A stretch of 64,000 bases of DNA from Oceanospirillaceae bacterium. Lineage in GTDB: Bacteria; Pseudomonadota; Gammaproteobacteria; Pseudomonadales; Balneatricaceae. The DNA lies in NCBI GenBank assembly GCA_013215445.1, contig JABSRA010000015.1:1-64000 (forward strand), given 5' to 3'. Positions 53,388-62,688 of the stretch are shown here, in pieces. Below the pieces are notes generated by a model. The model ran no database searches and had not been told where the DNA came from. It saw only the letters and a program-made list of their open reading frames with translations. The first letter of the stretch is position 1; each line of letters starts with the position of its first letter. A program made the position numbers and the translations under genes.

Positions 53388-55421
53388 ATGGCATTTCGCT
53401 TAGGCATTGATACGGGCGGTACCTACACAGATGCGGTATTGATCGATGAGCAGCTGCAAGTACGGGCTAGTTTTAAAAGTTTAACCACCCGTCAAGACCT
53501 CAGTATTGGCATAGAGAGGGCAATGCAAGGTCTGCCTCAAGAAATGCTCAGCCAGATTGAGCTGGTCTCTCTGTCTACTACCTTGACCACTAATTCAGTC
53601 ATAGAGGGACGCGGTGCAGATGTCTGTGTGCTGCTCGCCGGCTACAGTGAGCGCCAATTAGCGAAAAGCGAGTTACATCATCTGGTTGCCAAAGACGCAG
53701 CCATTGTGCTTGAAGGCGGCCACGATGCTACTGGAGACGAAATACAACCCCTCGATGAAGTCAGAGCCCGTCAGCATATTCTGAAATATAAAGACAGCGT
53801 GGCTGCGTTTGCTATTTCCGCCATGTTTGCCACCAGAAATAACCAACATGAGTTGCGGCTGCGCTCGATTGTCGAGGAGCTATGTGATAAACCTGTGGCC
53901 TGCGGACATGAATTAGCCAGTAGTCTAGGTGCCCCGCAAAGGGCCCTCACCGCTGTGCTGAATGCCCGCATGATTCCCTATATACACCAGTTGGTACGCT
54001 CGGTGAAAGCTATTCTCAAATTGAGAGAGATTGGCGCGCCGCTGATGATAGTGAAGGGGGATGGCTCGCTAGTTAATACTCAAGTAGCCCTAGAGCAACC
54101 GGTGTCTACAGTGTTGTCGGGGCCAGCGGCGAGTGTCATTGGCGCCTGTGCCCTCAGTGGCTTACAAAACGCGATTGTAATTGATATGGGGGGTACCACC
54201 ACCGATATCGCAGTGGTGCGCAATGGTCAGCCTACCTTGAGCACTGATGGTGCACAAGTGGGGGATTGGCGGCCGATGATCGAGGCGGTTAAAGTATTTT
54301 GCGTGGGTTTAGGTGGGGATAGCGAAGTTCAGATGAAAGGGGCGCAGGGCTTAACGATTGGTCCTCGAAGAGTCGTGCCGATCAGTTTACTCGCCCGGCA
54401 ATACCCCTGGGTCATCGCCAGACTTAAGCAACAATTGGCCTGCTATCCCAATGCTAGGCACAACAAGTTTGTATTACCTCTGGAAGGGGATGAACAATTA
54501 TTATCGATGCTAACGGCTGAGCAATTAAACGCTTGGTATCAATTGCAGCAGGGCCCCATTGAATTAGATCAGGCCAGTGAGACCGATCGAGAACTGGTGA
54601 AATCTCTGGCTAAATTACAGCGCTTAGGTCTGGCCATATATTCAGGATTTACCCCAACTGATGCCGCTCATGTACTGGGCTTGAGTTCACATCTGGATAG
54701 AGAGGCGGCACAGCTTGCCGGCAAAATTTGGTCTAATCAAATGCGCTGTTTATACGGGTTTGGCAATTGGCAGAGCGACGATGCAGTGGGTCCATCACAG
54801 CAAGTCATTGCGCTATTACACGAGAAAATCAGCCAGACCTTAATCGAGGCGAGCCTCAATCAGTTGGGCAGTTTATCGCACTCGCGTGCCGCACAGTTGA
54901 CCCAGTTGCTAACGCGCTTGGTATTAAACAAAGACACGGGCGAGAGTGATACTGCAGCGCTGTTTAATATTGATTTTTGTAGCGATTATCCGCTGGTGGC
55001 GGTGGGTGCCCCAGCCGCTAGTTATTACCCGGCAGTGGCAAAGAGACTGGGAGTAAAATTATTCCTACCCAAACACGGCGAAGTGGCCAGTGCGGTGGGC
55101 GCAGTGATGGGATCCGTGGTACAGCGGGCGCAGGTGACTATTTCTCAGCCGAGTGTCGGTATTTATCGGCTCTACCACCGGGGAGAGCCAGAGCAATTTA
55201 CCCGTTTGGCCGAGGCGATTGCTAAGGCTGAGGTACTGGCCACGGAGGAGGCGACAAGCATGGCCAAAGTTGCCGGAGCCAGCTGTGTAGAGGTCACTAT
55301 CACTCATACCCGCAATCATGTAGAGCATCCTATCGATGGCGAGTTATTTCTAGATTGCCAAGTTCAGGCGAGCGCAACCGGAAGGCCGAGCTATCGAACC
55401 CTAAAGCCAAATAGCCAGTAG
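53388..55421 (+). CDS. Hydantoinase/oxoprolinase (HyuA-like) family protein
   Basis: 677 residues from ATG 53388 with GAGG seven bases upstream. The ASKHA-type ATPase fold shows phosphate-1 LGIDTGGTYTDAVL, TTLTTNSVIEGRG, the adenosine-side VLSGPAASVIGA and VIDMGGTTTDIAVV. Family members hydrolyse hydantoins or 5-oxoproline with ATP, usually with a HyuB partner, which is absent here. The precise substrate cannot be named. Confidence 0.88.
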   Translation: MAFRLGIDTGGTYTDAVLIDEQLQVRASFKSLTTRQDLSIGIERAMQGLPQEMLSQIELVSLSTTLTTNSVIEGRGADVCVLLAGYSERQLAKSELHHLVAKDAAIVLEGGHDATGDEIQPLDEVRARQHILKYKDSVAAFAISAMFATRNNQHELRLRSIVEELCDKPVACGHELASSLGAPQRALTAVLNARMIPYIHQLVRSVKAILKLREIGAPLMIVKGDGSLVNTQVALEQPVSTVLSGPAASVIGACALSGLQNAIVIDMGGTTTDIAVVRNGQPTLSTDGAQVGDWRPMIEAVKVFCVGLGGDSEVQMKGAQGLTIGPRRVVPISLLARQYPWVIARLKQQLACYPNARHNKFVLPLEGDEQLLSMLTAEQLNAWYQLQQGPIELDQASETDRELVKSLAKLQRLGLAIYSGFTPTDAAHVLGLSSHLDREAAQLAGKIWSNQMRCLYGFGNWQSDDAVGPSQQVIALLHEKISQTLIEASLNQLGSLSHSRAAQLTQLLTRLVLNKDTGESDTAALFNIDFCSDYPLVAVGAPAASYYPAVAKRLGVKLFLPKHGEVASAVGAVMGSVVQRAQVTISQPSVGIYRLYHRGEPEQFTRLAEAIAKAEVLATEEATSMAKVAGASCVEVTITHTRNHVEHPIDGELFLDCQVQASATGRPSYRTLKPNSQ

Positions 55422-55437
55422 CCAATTTTCATCGTAT

Positions 55438-55710
55438 TTATTGAGGGCTAGCGGCAGCCGTTACTGCACTGAGTGCATGGAGTTTGGTTGATTGGGGGTG
55501 TATCGCAATGCTCATTGGGGTGTTTGATTGCGGGTCTTGAATAATAACCGCGTTAAAGTTAAATACATCGTTAAGCAACTGCGCGGTAAAGACTGTTTGC
55601 GGAGTCCACTGCGTCACGATACTGCCGTTTATCATGACAATTAATTGATCGGCGAAACGACAGGCCTGATTTAAATCGTGCATCACTAGTACACAGCGTT
55701 TAAAAGCCGC
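55438..55710 (-). pseudogene. 3' stub of a siderophore ABC transporter ATPase
   Basis: An open frame encodes only the H-loop end of a FecE/FepC-type ATPase: CVLVMHDLNQACRFADQLIVM and then IQDPQSNTPMSI, about 90 residues. Walker A, the signature motif and Walker B are missing, and the frame is blocked by a stop at 55711. It continues the remains of an iron-siderophore uptake operon whose binding-protein pseudogene lies at 55789-56651. Confidence 0.85.
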
Positions 55711-55788
55711 TCAATATTCAACCAGCGGAGCATACTGACTCCGCTATCGCCAGCTTCCTTGATGACGTTCTGCTGAAGTCTCTGCTGG

Positions 55789-56651
55789 TTACTTGATGAG
55801 TGTTTTTAACTTAGCAGCCATTATTTCTGCAGCGATCATGCCGCGGTTTTTAGACCATAAAAAGGGTCTGTTTCAGAGTAAGTGCGATTCTTTACCGAGC
55901 TGATCATCTGCCATAGCGGGTTCTTTTCAACGCTATCGATAACGTTTTTTCGCCGTATTTCCCAGCCAGTAAATAAACGGGATTAGCTTTCACCAACTAA
56001 AGTCGAGCTGATATAGGCTTTTTCTGTCTCTTGTGCAATCGCGCTTGTTAAACCTAGGCGAGACATGACCCGCCATCGGCGAGTGCATCCAAATCCCCCG
56101 GGCATTGGCGATCGTAAATAGCAAGGTTTTGTCACTACTTATTTCTTTGGCGTAGGCGTCCATGCGCTCATTGTGTTGTTGCAGGCGTTATAGCGTGCGC
56201 TGTTCCCAGTTCATGCTTTAGCGACTTTAACCACACAGATTAGGTTATCTTGATAAGTCTCACCGCGACTCTTTAGGATGAGGGTGGGGGCGATTTTCTG
56301 TAAGTCTTGGTCAATGGTGGTCTGGTGTTCTATATCGGTAATAATCAGATCGGATTTAAGGGAGGTGATAATCTCTAAGTTCGGGGTTGATCTCGAACCT
56401 ACAAAGACCCAGGGATCAATTTTGTCACTGATTTGTGTGATCACAGATTCTTTTTTACCATCATCCGCAATACCGACAGGAGATAAATCCAAGGTCGCCA
56501 ATGCATCGATAACTGAATATTCTAAACCCACAATTTTCTGCGGGGTATAGTCAATGCTGAAAGTCCCCATTTCATCTTGCACTCTGGTGCTAGCGCTTAA
56601 AGTCCACGCCAGGGTGGAGAGTAATAACGTTGAAATAAATTTAATCACCAA
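55789..56651 (-). pseudogene. Frameshifted siderophore/Fe3+ periplasmic binding protein
   Basis: The first 146 codons (56651-56211) are open: signal peptide, IDYTPQKIVGLEYSVIDALATL, VGSRSTPNLEIITSLKSDLIIT, as in FecB/FatB proteins. After that the similarity continues in changing frames with stops: HNERMDAYAKEISSDKTLL, LGLTSAIAQETEKAY, YLLAGKYGEKTLS, and finally GMIAAEIMAAKLKTLIK ending at 55789. The total matches a full-length protein of about 290 residues, so the gene is dead by several indels. Permease genes expected next to it are gone. Confidence 0.87.
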
Positions 56652-56779
56652 ACCTTACTTTTAATCTAAATGTTAATTGTTGGTATGAATATAAATATTT
56701 AATAATAATGCAAGGTTAATGATTGAATTGAATACCGTTTTGATGGGTTCTAGCAATGAGAGTTGATCTAAATATTTAG

Positions 56780-56973
56780 TGCGACCTCAGCATAACTAAC
56801 CTAATGGGTTTGATAGTCAGCCTCGAAAATACAGGGTTAATAACCGGCGAATGGTCAAAAAATAGACCATGCTGACTGCGTCGTTTAGTCGTTATTGACT
56901 AAACCCTGCGGACTAGCTGCAGCGGTTGGTTACGCTTTGCTGTTCTGCGTTTTTGCCCTTGAATGAGGTCTGA
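56780..56973. repeat. Palindromic MITE-like element A
   Basis: 194 bases. The left end TGCGACCTCAGCATAAC is nearly identical to the left end of element B (57972). The right end GAGGTCTGA is an imperfect inverse. Internal hairpins include TTTAGTC-GTTATT-GACTAAA and GGTC-AAAAAATA-GACC. It lies between the dead siderophore gene and the DnaQ-like gene, carries no reading frame and looks like a non-autonomous mobile palindrome. Confidence 0.6.
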
Positions 56974-57178
56974 TGTTATTGACGCGCAGGTTTCAGAGGC
57001 TTAGCTTACTTAAAAAATATCACTAGTTAGGCGAGTGATTGGCCACTGCTCTGTGGGGTCGGTGAATAACTTTATAAGCAAATATAAATACTGATAATAA
57101 AACCAGTACATGTATATACATCCAGTAAAATGTTGTATATTCTAAAGCCTATGCAATCTAAATATTGAGGAGCTTAAA

Positions 57179-57823
57179 ATGAAAAAGGATGCAACCAGCA
57201 CCCACCTGTCTATTGAGCGAGAGCTGACTGGTGATTTAGCGAGGGCCGGGGCTGTAGCAGGTAACTGGCATACTGGATCGCCAATTTACTTGAGCATTAA
57301 AACCACCGGTAGCGATCAATTCTCACAAGTGATCGAGATTGCCATTTTAGATACCGATCAAAGTGTGCTGTTTCACTCTCAAATAAAACCGAGCATAGAA
57401 ATAGATGCGGATGTTGAACGCAGCCAAGGTATCAATGCCAGTGCGTTGCAAGACAGGCCCAGTTGGCCACAAGTGTTGGATCGAATTATCCCGTTAATGC
57501 GACAGCGAAATGTCATTATGTTTAATGCGCTCTATCAAACCAGAGTTCTGAAACAGAGCTGTCTGGCATACAATTTGTCACTGGATTGGCTAGATGGATT
57601 AGCGGTTAACTGCTCTATGTATCTGGCGGCGAATGCCTATGGTACGAATAATAGATACGGCACTATTTCTATCGAATACGCCATGAAAAAAGCCGGCATA
57701 GCCGGGTATTCTGAGCGCAGTAGCACCGTTGCCGGGTGTTATGCTCAGGCAAAAATGTTGCATTTAATGGCCTTATATACAGAACAGTTAAGGCTACAAG
57801 TTGCTTTTAAAATGTCGGCTTAA
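57179..57823 (+). CDS. DnaQ-like (DEDDh-fold) protein lacking catalytic residues
   Basis: 214 residues with the outline of a DnaQ-type 3'-5' exonuclease. Every catalytic position is changed: D-x-E-T-T-G reads S39-I-K41-T-T-G, the Asp of N-A-x-F-D reads Q120 (FNALYQ), and the H-x-A-x-x-D-A motif reads T183-V-A-G-C-Y188-A. The frame is intact and has a GAGG site, so it is expressed or only recently retired. It may bind nucleic acid without cutting. It sits between two MITE-like repeats in a decay zone. Confidence 0.75.
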   Translation: MKKDATSTHLSIERELTGDLARAGAVAGNWHTGSPIYLSIKTTGSDQFSQVIEIAILDTDQSVLFHSQIKPSIEIDADVERSQGINASALQDRPSWPQVLDRIIPLMRQRNVIMFNALYQTRVLKQSCLAYNLSLDWLDGLAVNCSMYLAANAYGTNNRYGTISIEYAMKKAGIAGYSERSSTVAGCYAQAKMLHLMALYTEQLRLQVAFKMSA

Positions 57824-57971
57824 CGATATTGTTGTTATCCGATCCAAAGTATTAGTCCTAAAAAAGTGGAGTAAGCTGGCTGCAGTGTTAGTGCAGCAGT
57901 GTTGATCCTTAATGCCTGGAAAATTCCGCGATTTCTAGGCAAGTTATCGATCGCATTTAGGTTGTTTATTG

Positions 57972-58112
57972 TGAGACCTCAGCATAACTACTGCATTTGA
58001 TAATACTGCGTTAAAAACAGGCTCAATATGCTCATTTACACCAGTAGACTCCGCTATTTCGCCTGTTTTTGCCTTGTATTATCTTCATTCGCTACGTTAT
58101 GCAGAGGTCTCA
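57972..58112. repeat. Palindromic MITE-like element B
   Basis: 141 bases with 17-base terminal inverted repeats, TGAGACCTCAGCATAAC (57972-57988) and GTTATGCAGAGGTCTCA (58096-58112), one mismatch. Inner arms TAATAC...AAAAACAGGC and GCCTGTTTTTG...GTATTA extend the palindrome. The right end overlaps the stop codon of the roxA-like gene. The left end is shared with element A. Confidence 0.75.
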
Positions 58113-59276
58113 TTGTATCTCGTAGGCGCCAATTTTAATTAAATTAGCCATTAATTTAATCCGCTCTGGCGATGCCAATACATGGTTTAAACTCACCGTG
58201 TTTTCCTCGCAGAGTGAGATCACAAAATCCTGCTGATCTGCCGTTATTTGACAGCACATACCATTGATAAAGAATAACATAGCATTTTTATGGCTGGCAT
58301 CATTCTGTTGAAATGCAGTCCGTGTGCCGGGTATTTTACTGAGTAGGGTGGCCTCATGCATGGCCTCTATCACCTCATCAACACTATTTTCTAAATAAAA
58401 CTCTTGCTGTTGTTCCTGGTACTTATGTTCTGTCATATAACAGCCAAACCACTGCTCAATGAGACCGGGGGTATCTAGGTACTGCTTGAGAATGGTTTTA
58501 ATGTTGCGAATGGCATCCTTACTAATTTGCGCCGAATGCGTTTGAGATTTGAGTTTTGGATCTCTAAATCTGAGTTCAGGTGAGAGGTCTTGAGCGGCAA
58601 AATCGCTAAAGTTAAGGAGGATTTCGCTGTGCGATGGCGCGCGAAAACCAATCGAATAGGTGGTGCAATCATCACTTAAAGCGATGCCGTTATGACCTAC
58701 ATTAGGTGGCATGTAGAGCATGTCTCCCGGGTGTAGAGTGACGCTGTGATCAGCTTCCCAATCGGCTAATAACATCAGCTCTGAATTGGTGTCACGTGCA
58801 GAGTGCTGATCGAATACCCCTCCATACTGCCATTGTCGGGTGCCAGTTGCCTGCAGTAGAAATACGTCGTAATTATCGTAGTGAGGTCCTACACCACCGC
58901 CTTTACTGGCGTAGGAGATCATCAAATCATCAATCCGCCACTGCGGAATGAAATCGAAGAGTTTCAATAGCTCTGTCGCCGGTGGGTGCCAGTGGTCAAC
59001 TGCTTGGACCAGCAGTGTCCAATGACTGTTGGGTAACTGTGAAAAATCATCATCGGTTAAAGGCCCGTGTTTCATAGCCCATTGATTTTCATTATTATCT
59101 TGAATAATTAACCGCGATTCGACTTCTTCTTCACAGGCGAGTCCCGCGAGTTCATCGGCACTGATAATCGCTTTAAAGTCACTGATAGCATTGCGAATCA
59201 CCACCGGTTTTTTTTGCCAGTAATCTTTCAAGAAGGAATCGAGGGATAAATCGCCCAGGGGAATCGTTTTTTTCAT
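58110..59276 (-). CDS. roxA: Cupin/JmjC 2-oxoglutarate oxygenase, ribosomal protein uL16 hydroxylase type
   Basis: 388 residues (E. coli YcfD/RoxA 373). The N-terminal LSLDSFLKDYWQKKPVVIRNA and the iron-binding H-x-D in VGPHYDNYDVFLLQ, with distal His in PPNVGHNG, mark the RoxA/MINA-type oxygenases that hydroxylate an Arg of ribosomal protein L16. GDMLYMPP is also typical. The TGA stop is the last three bases of a MITE-like terminal repeat. It lies 18 bases after trmJ, same strand. Confidence 0.9.
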   Translation of the reverse strand: MKKTIPLGDLSLDSFLKDYWQKKPVVIRNAISDFKAIISADELAGLACEEEVESRLIIQDNNENQWAMKHGPLTDDDFSQLPNSHWTLLVQAVDHWHPPATELLKLFDFIPQWRIDDLMISYASKGGGVGPHYDNYDVFLLQATGTRQWQYGGVFDQHSARDTNSELMLLADWEADHSVTLHPGDMLYMPPNVGHNGIALSDDCTTYSIGFRAPSHSEILLNFSDFAAQDLSPELRFRDPKLKSQTHSAQISKDAIRNIKTILKQYLDTPGLIEQWFGCYMTEHKYQEQQQEFYLENSVDEVIEAMHEATLLSKIPGTRTAFQQNDASHKNAMLFFINGMCCQITADQQDFVISLCEENTVSLNHVLASPERIKLMANLIKIGAYEIQ

Positions 59277-59294
59277 AAATTATTAATCTGCTAT

Positions 59295-60029
59295 TTAAGA
59301 GCGGTTATTGTGTAAATCGTCAATGCGTTTTTCAATGGAGGAGAGTACTCCGCGCAACATGCCCAGCTCTTCTGTTTCTGGCCGAGCGCGATTAAAAAAG
59401 CGCTGTAATTTTTGCATCGCTCTACCCTCGTGTTGTGGGATTAAGAAATGTGCCTTGCGCAGTACTTGCTCTAAGTGTTGATAAAAATAGTTCATTTCAC
59501 GGTGAGCAGGATAGTTGTTAGGGCTATCTTGGGGCGTTGGCGACTGGCTTGCAAGCCAAATTTCATAACAGCTGATCTGGATTGCCTGAGAGATATTAAG
59601 GACCGGATATTGCGGATTAGTGGGGATAAACATATGGAAATTGCATAAGCTAAGTTCCTCATTGAGCAATCCTTTGCTCTCGCGACCGAACAGAATTGCA
59701 ATGTTTCCCTGTGACGATTCTGTGATGATTTTAGCAGCACTGGTTTTTGCATCTAATAGTGGTAGGTCGAAGGTTCGATTTCTAGCGCTGGTCCCGATCA
59801 CTAACGGACAATCGGCAATGGCCTCATCTAATGTGCTGACCACAGTGGCATTTTCTAAAACATCTTGGGCACCGGCGGCTCGCGAGATAGCCTCGGGGTG
59901 AGGGTAATCAACAGGGTTGACCAAATACAAATTTGATAGACCCATGTTTTTTAGCGCCCGGGCAGCAGCGCCGATATTTCCCGGGTGAAAGGTATTAATG
60001 AGGACGATGCGAATGTTGTTTAATGACAT
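59295..60029 (-). CDS. trmJ: tRNA (cytidine/uridine-2'-O-)-methyltransferase TrmJ
   Basis: 244 residues, SPOUT methyltransferase acting at position 32 of tRNAs. IRIVLINTFHPGNIGAAARALKNMG, VIGTSARNR, ILFGRESKGL and the knot segment YPVLNISQAIQI are diagnostic. The C-terminal extension with YQHLEQVLRKAHFL is the TrmJ dimer region. Transcribed with roxA, linking tRNA and ribosome modification. ttcA in this window also modifies position 32. Confidence 0.94.
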   Translation of the reverse strand: MSLNNIRIVLINTFHPGNIGAAARALKNMGLSNLYLVNPVDYPHPEAISRAAGAQDVLENATVVSTLDEAIADCPLVIGTSARNRTFDLPLLDAKTSAAKIITESSQGNIAILFGRESKGLLNEELSLCNFHMFIPTNPQYPVLNISQAIQISCYEIWLASQSPTPQDSPNNYPAHREMNYFYQHLEQVLRKAHFLIPQHEGRAMQKLQRFFNRARPETEELGMLRGVLSSIEKRIDDLHNNRS

Positions 60030-60727
60030 AGATGTGTTTATTTTCTGTTGAGAGTTAAAGTAGAGTATTCGGCTATTTTAACAGTAATTTTAGTTTTAAT
60101 AAGCAATTATCTGACTGATCAAGAGCGTTACTCAGACTTGAGTCTATAATGTTAAGGCTCCGCAGGGGGATCTCTGGCAGTGCGATGAATAATGAAGCTT
60201 GTGCTTAACCTATCATTTTTGTGCGGTGAAATGAGGGGGAGAAGTTAGGTTATCTGGGCATAGGGCATGTATTGAGTGGGGTGCTGTCTGGTTCACCGCG
60301 GTGAATTAGTATTCAGTTACTGTCTGACTACACTGTTATTTACCCAGCGGCTAGTGAGTTTAAGGCATAGTTATTGTATCTGTTTTGGCAGAAAATGGGC
60401 ATCGCTGCCTTGCTTACCGTTTGCTTTGGCTAGTGCTAGCATCGCGCTTGTGCTTTTAGCATTATCTATACGGATCAGGCTTGTGCTGATAATCTATCGA
60501 GATAAAATTACCATCATCTTGATGGTGGTTGCCAGGCATGTTGGGAGTTGCGAAGCAGCGATAGGGGTCTTCGCTGATGCAGGGTCGCTCTGTCAATATT
60601 CTGGATTAGTGCAACCTAGATACTTGGTGTGTTATTTTTATCAAAATCACTGATCATGTTAGTGCTCGAGTCGGGCTTTTAGCCCTATCCTTGGTCATTA
60701 TAGTGTTCGAAACTAATAGAGGGAATT
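60030..60727. other. Intergenic region of about 0.7 kb
   Basis: No convincing gene. A plus-strand frame at 60276-60653 is Cys/Leu-rich and lacks a ribosome site. TATAAT occurs at 60145-60150 without a clear -35. A small GGGC-TTTTA-GCCC hairpin lies near 60673. The region carries the trmJ promoter and the leader of the lipoprotein gene. Confidence 0.4.
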
Positions 60728-61729
60728 ATGAATAATCGAGCCATAAAGTTTTTCAGTATTAGCGGTATGCTAATCCTAGTTGGATGTGTATCACAACCCA
60801 CACTCCCAGGTGCTCAGAGTATCCTGTTAGTGAATCAATCCCCTGATTCTGAAGATTGCACATTACTTGGGGGTATTTCAAGTTCACAGGGCAACATGTT
60901 ATCGGGTGGCATGGTATCGGATGATAATTTAATCACAGCAGTCAAAAATGATATGCGCAACCAGACTTATCTCCTGGGTGGCAATGTGGTCTACATCCAA
61001 GAGCTTAAACTTAATGCGCTGTACGCGATGAGTACCAATAATGCGTCAGGTCAGGCAAAGGCTTTCAACTGTAATAACAATGGCTTAGTGGTAATCGCTA
61101 ATACTGTCATCGACTCGAACCTGCCAATAAAGAGTGACAGTACTGTTGTGACTGGGCAGCAAGGTCAGATTGAAAGTGTGACTACGGATAGTCTAAGTGC
61201 GAGAGGGGTCACTAAAGTAGAGGCTGTAGACACTCGGGTAGTGACTGAGACATTGGTGGGAGCCAGCTTGCCATTAACCAGTGATAGTCTGGTTGCCCCT
61301 GCGCCACAAGGGCAGCTTAACAATGGTTTAAATGCAGGTGCGACTGAGGGAGAGCTTATAGACACTCTGGGCGTCGGTGAAGCATCGGTTAGTGCGACCT
61401 TTGAACCTGTCATTGTCAGCAAAGTGGTGGGCACTAGCGAAATGGCCAATGGGCTTAGATATGCGCAGTTAGGCTCAGCTTATGGTGATCAATACGTGGT
61501 AAAGATTGCCCAGTCAACAACCTATAGTAGTGCAGAGCAACAAGAGCTTTGTTCGCTCTCTAAGCAGGCAGCCGACAATTTTGTGAAAGCGGAGGCTATC
61601 TTTAGAAAATGCAAAGAAAGCATCTGGAACACTTTCAAGGAGATAAAAGCCTGTGGCTTTAACGCTCAAGTCAGCCGAGGTTTTATTGCTGATTATCAAG
61701 GTTATTATCAAAGCAATTGCCTTAAATAG
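60728..61729 (+). CDS. DUF4156-type lipoprotein with internal duplication
   Basis: 333 residues. Signal peptide with lipobox LVGC (Cys20). Residues 27-125 match DUF4156 (PF13698): GAQSILLVN, DCTLLGGISSSQGN, NLITAVKNDMRNQTYLLGGNVVYIQ. A linker of about 100 residues contains two similar units starting LPIKSDSTVV (132) and LPLTSDSLVA (181). The C-terminal 100 residues have four cysteines and no recognised family. Usual DUF4156 lipoproteins stop after the first domain. Outer-membrane location is likely. Confidence 0.75.
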   Translation: MNNRAIKFFSISGMLILVGCVSQPTLPGAQSILLVNQSPDSEDCTLLGGISSSQGNMLSGGMVSDDNLITAVKNDMRNQTYLLGGNVVYIQELKLNALYAMSTNNASGQAKAFNCNNNGLVVIANTVIDSNLPIKSDSTVVTGQQGQIESVTTDSLSARGVTKVEAVDTRVVTETLVGASLPLTSDSLVAPAPQGQLNNGLNAGATEGELIDTLGVGEASVSATFEPVIVSKVVGTSEMANGLRYAQLGSAYGDQYVVKIAQSTTYSSAEQQELCSLSKQAADNFVKAEAIFRKCKESIWNTFKEIKACGFNAQVSRGFIADYQGYYQSNCLK

Positions 61730-61860
61730 GCCGTTGTTGAAAACGATTAATGTTCTTTTCCCGCACCTGTCGTCAATTGCTCATCACTGATGATAATTTA
61801 GCACCTTAGTGGGTGCAGCATAAAGGCTGAATTAGGCTATTAGACAAGTGGCAGGCGATC

Positions 61861-62373
61861 TTATTTGACCTGTTTAATTCTCTCAATCATCGCCGGGCTG
61901 TCCCATTCGCGAGGCCCCAGTACTCGCTCGATAATTTTTCCGCGGCTATTCAGGATCAAGGTAGTTGGCATGACCTTGATGTCCCAAGCTTTACTGATTC
62001 GATTATCGGTGTCTAATAAGACCGTGAACTCGATAGGTGTCTGTTGCAAAAAATCCAGCACGGTGCTGCTATCTTCACCATAATTAATGGCCAGCATTTG
62101 TACATTGTTTTCTTTCAATAGGGTGTTGGCTCGGTTCATGGCTGGAATTTCTTCTCGGCAGGGGACGCACCAACTGGCCCAAAAATTAACGATCAGTACT
62201 TGGCCTTGATAATCGCTGAGTCGATGCTCAGTGCCGGCTAGATCAGCCAAGTTGAATGGAGCGGCATACTGCTGTTGCCTGTCACTATAAATACTGGACA
62301 CTGCGATGCTAATTAACAAGCTAATGCACAGTAGTAGAGTGAGTTTGAAATAGGACTTAGGCTGAGACTTCAA
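61861..62373 (-). CDS. TlpA/ResA-like thioredoxin-fold protein
   Basis: 170 residues. An N-terminal membrane anchor or signal (LTLLLCISLLISIAVSS) and a redoxin domain with FWASWCVPCREEIP (C-V-P-C active site) and cis-Pro segment VMPTTLIL. A periplasmic thiol-disulfide reductase, commonly serving cytochrome c maturation or oxidative-stress repair. No cytochrome genes are adjacent, so the partner is unknown. Confidence 0.9.
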   Translation of the reverse strand: MKSQPKSYFKLTLLLCISLLISIAVSSIYSDRQQQYAAPFNLADLAGTEHRLSDYQGQVLIVNFWASWCVPCREEIPAMNRANTLLKENNVQMLAINYGEDSSTVLDFLQQTPIEFTVLLDTDNRISKAWDIKVMPTTLILNSRGKIIERVLGPREWDSPAMIERIKQVK

Positions 62374-62688
62374 TACGGTAGTTCCCTAGAAAATACTAAA
62401 GCCAACATACTAGCATAGGCGTTGGGCTGTGTTATAGAAATGCGCTAACATCAGGGCTGGTTATATTATTGTCGGCGTCTGAGAAGCGAATTGTGGGTCT
62501 TGTTGGTTGACGGTGCCAGCCATCATCAGGGTTAAACAGGGTGACTATCATCAAGCGAGCGAAGCCGGCGGGTTGAGGGCGCTTATGCAACAATCAATAT
62601 GGAATATTCCCCCCGCTTTGCCACCTTGACAGGCTATCGATAAAAGTAAAAATTGGCCCTGTTGTCCATAGAGCGTACTGTACTTCTG
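62374..62688. other. Intergenic region, nothing recognised
   Basis: About 315 bases between two minus-strand genes. No gene, strong hairpin or promoter was identified. Confidence 0.4.

Noticed and set aside
57091-57106. LexA-like box CTGATAATAAAACCAG upstream of the DnaQ-like gene
   Set aside because: Only the outer CTG/CAG match; the T and A next to them in CTGT-N8-ACAG are both wrong.
60276-60653. 125-codon plus-strand ORF between trmJ and the lipoprotein gene
   Set aside because: No Shine-Dalgarno, composition rich in Leu, Cys and Arg without domain features; looks like an open stretch by chance.
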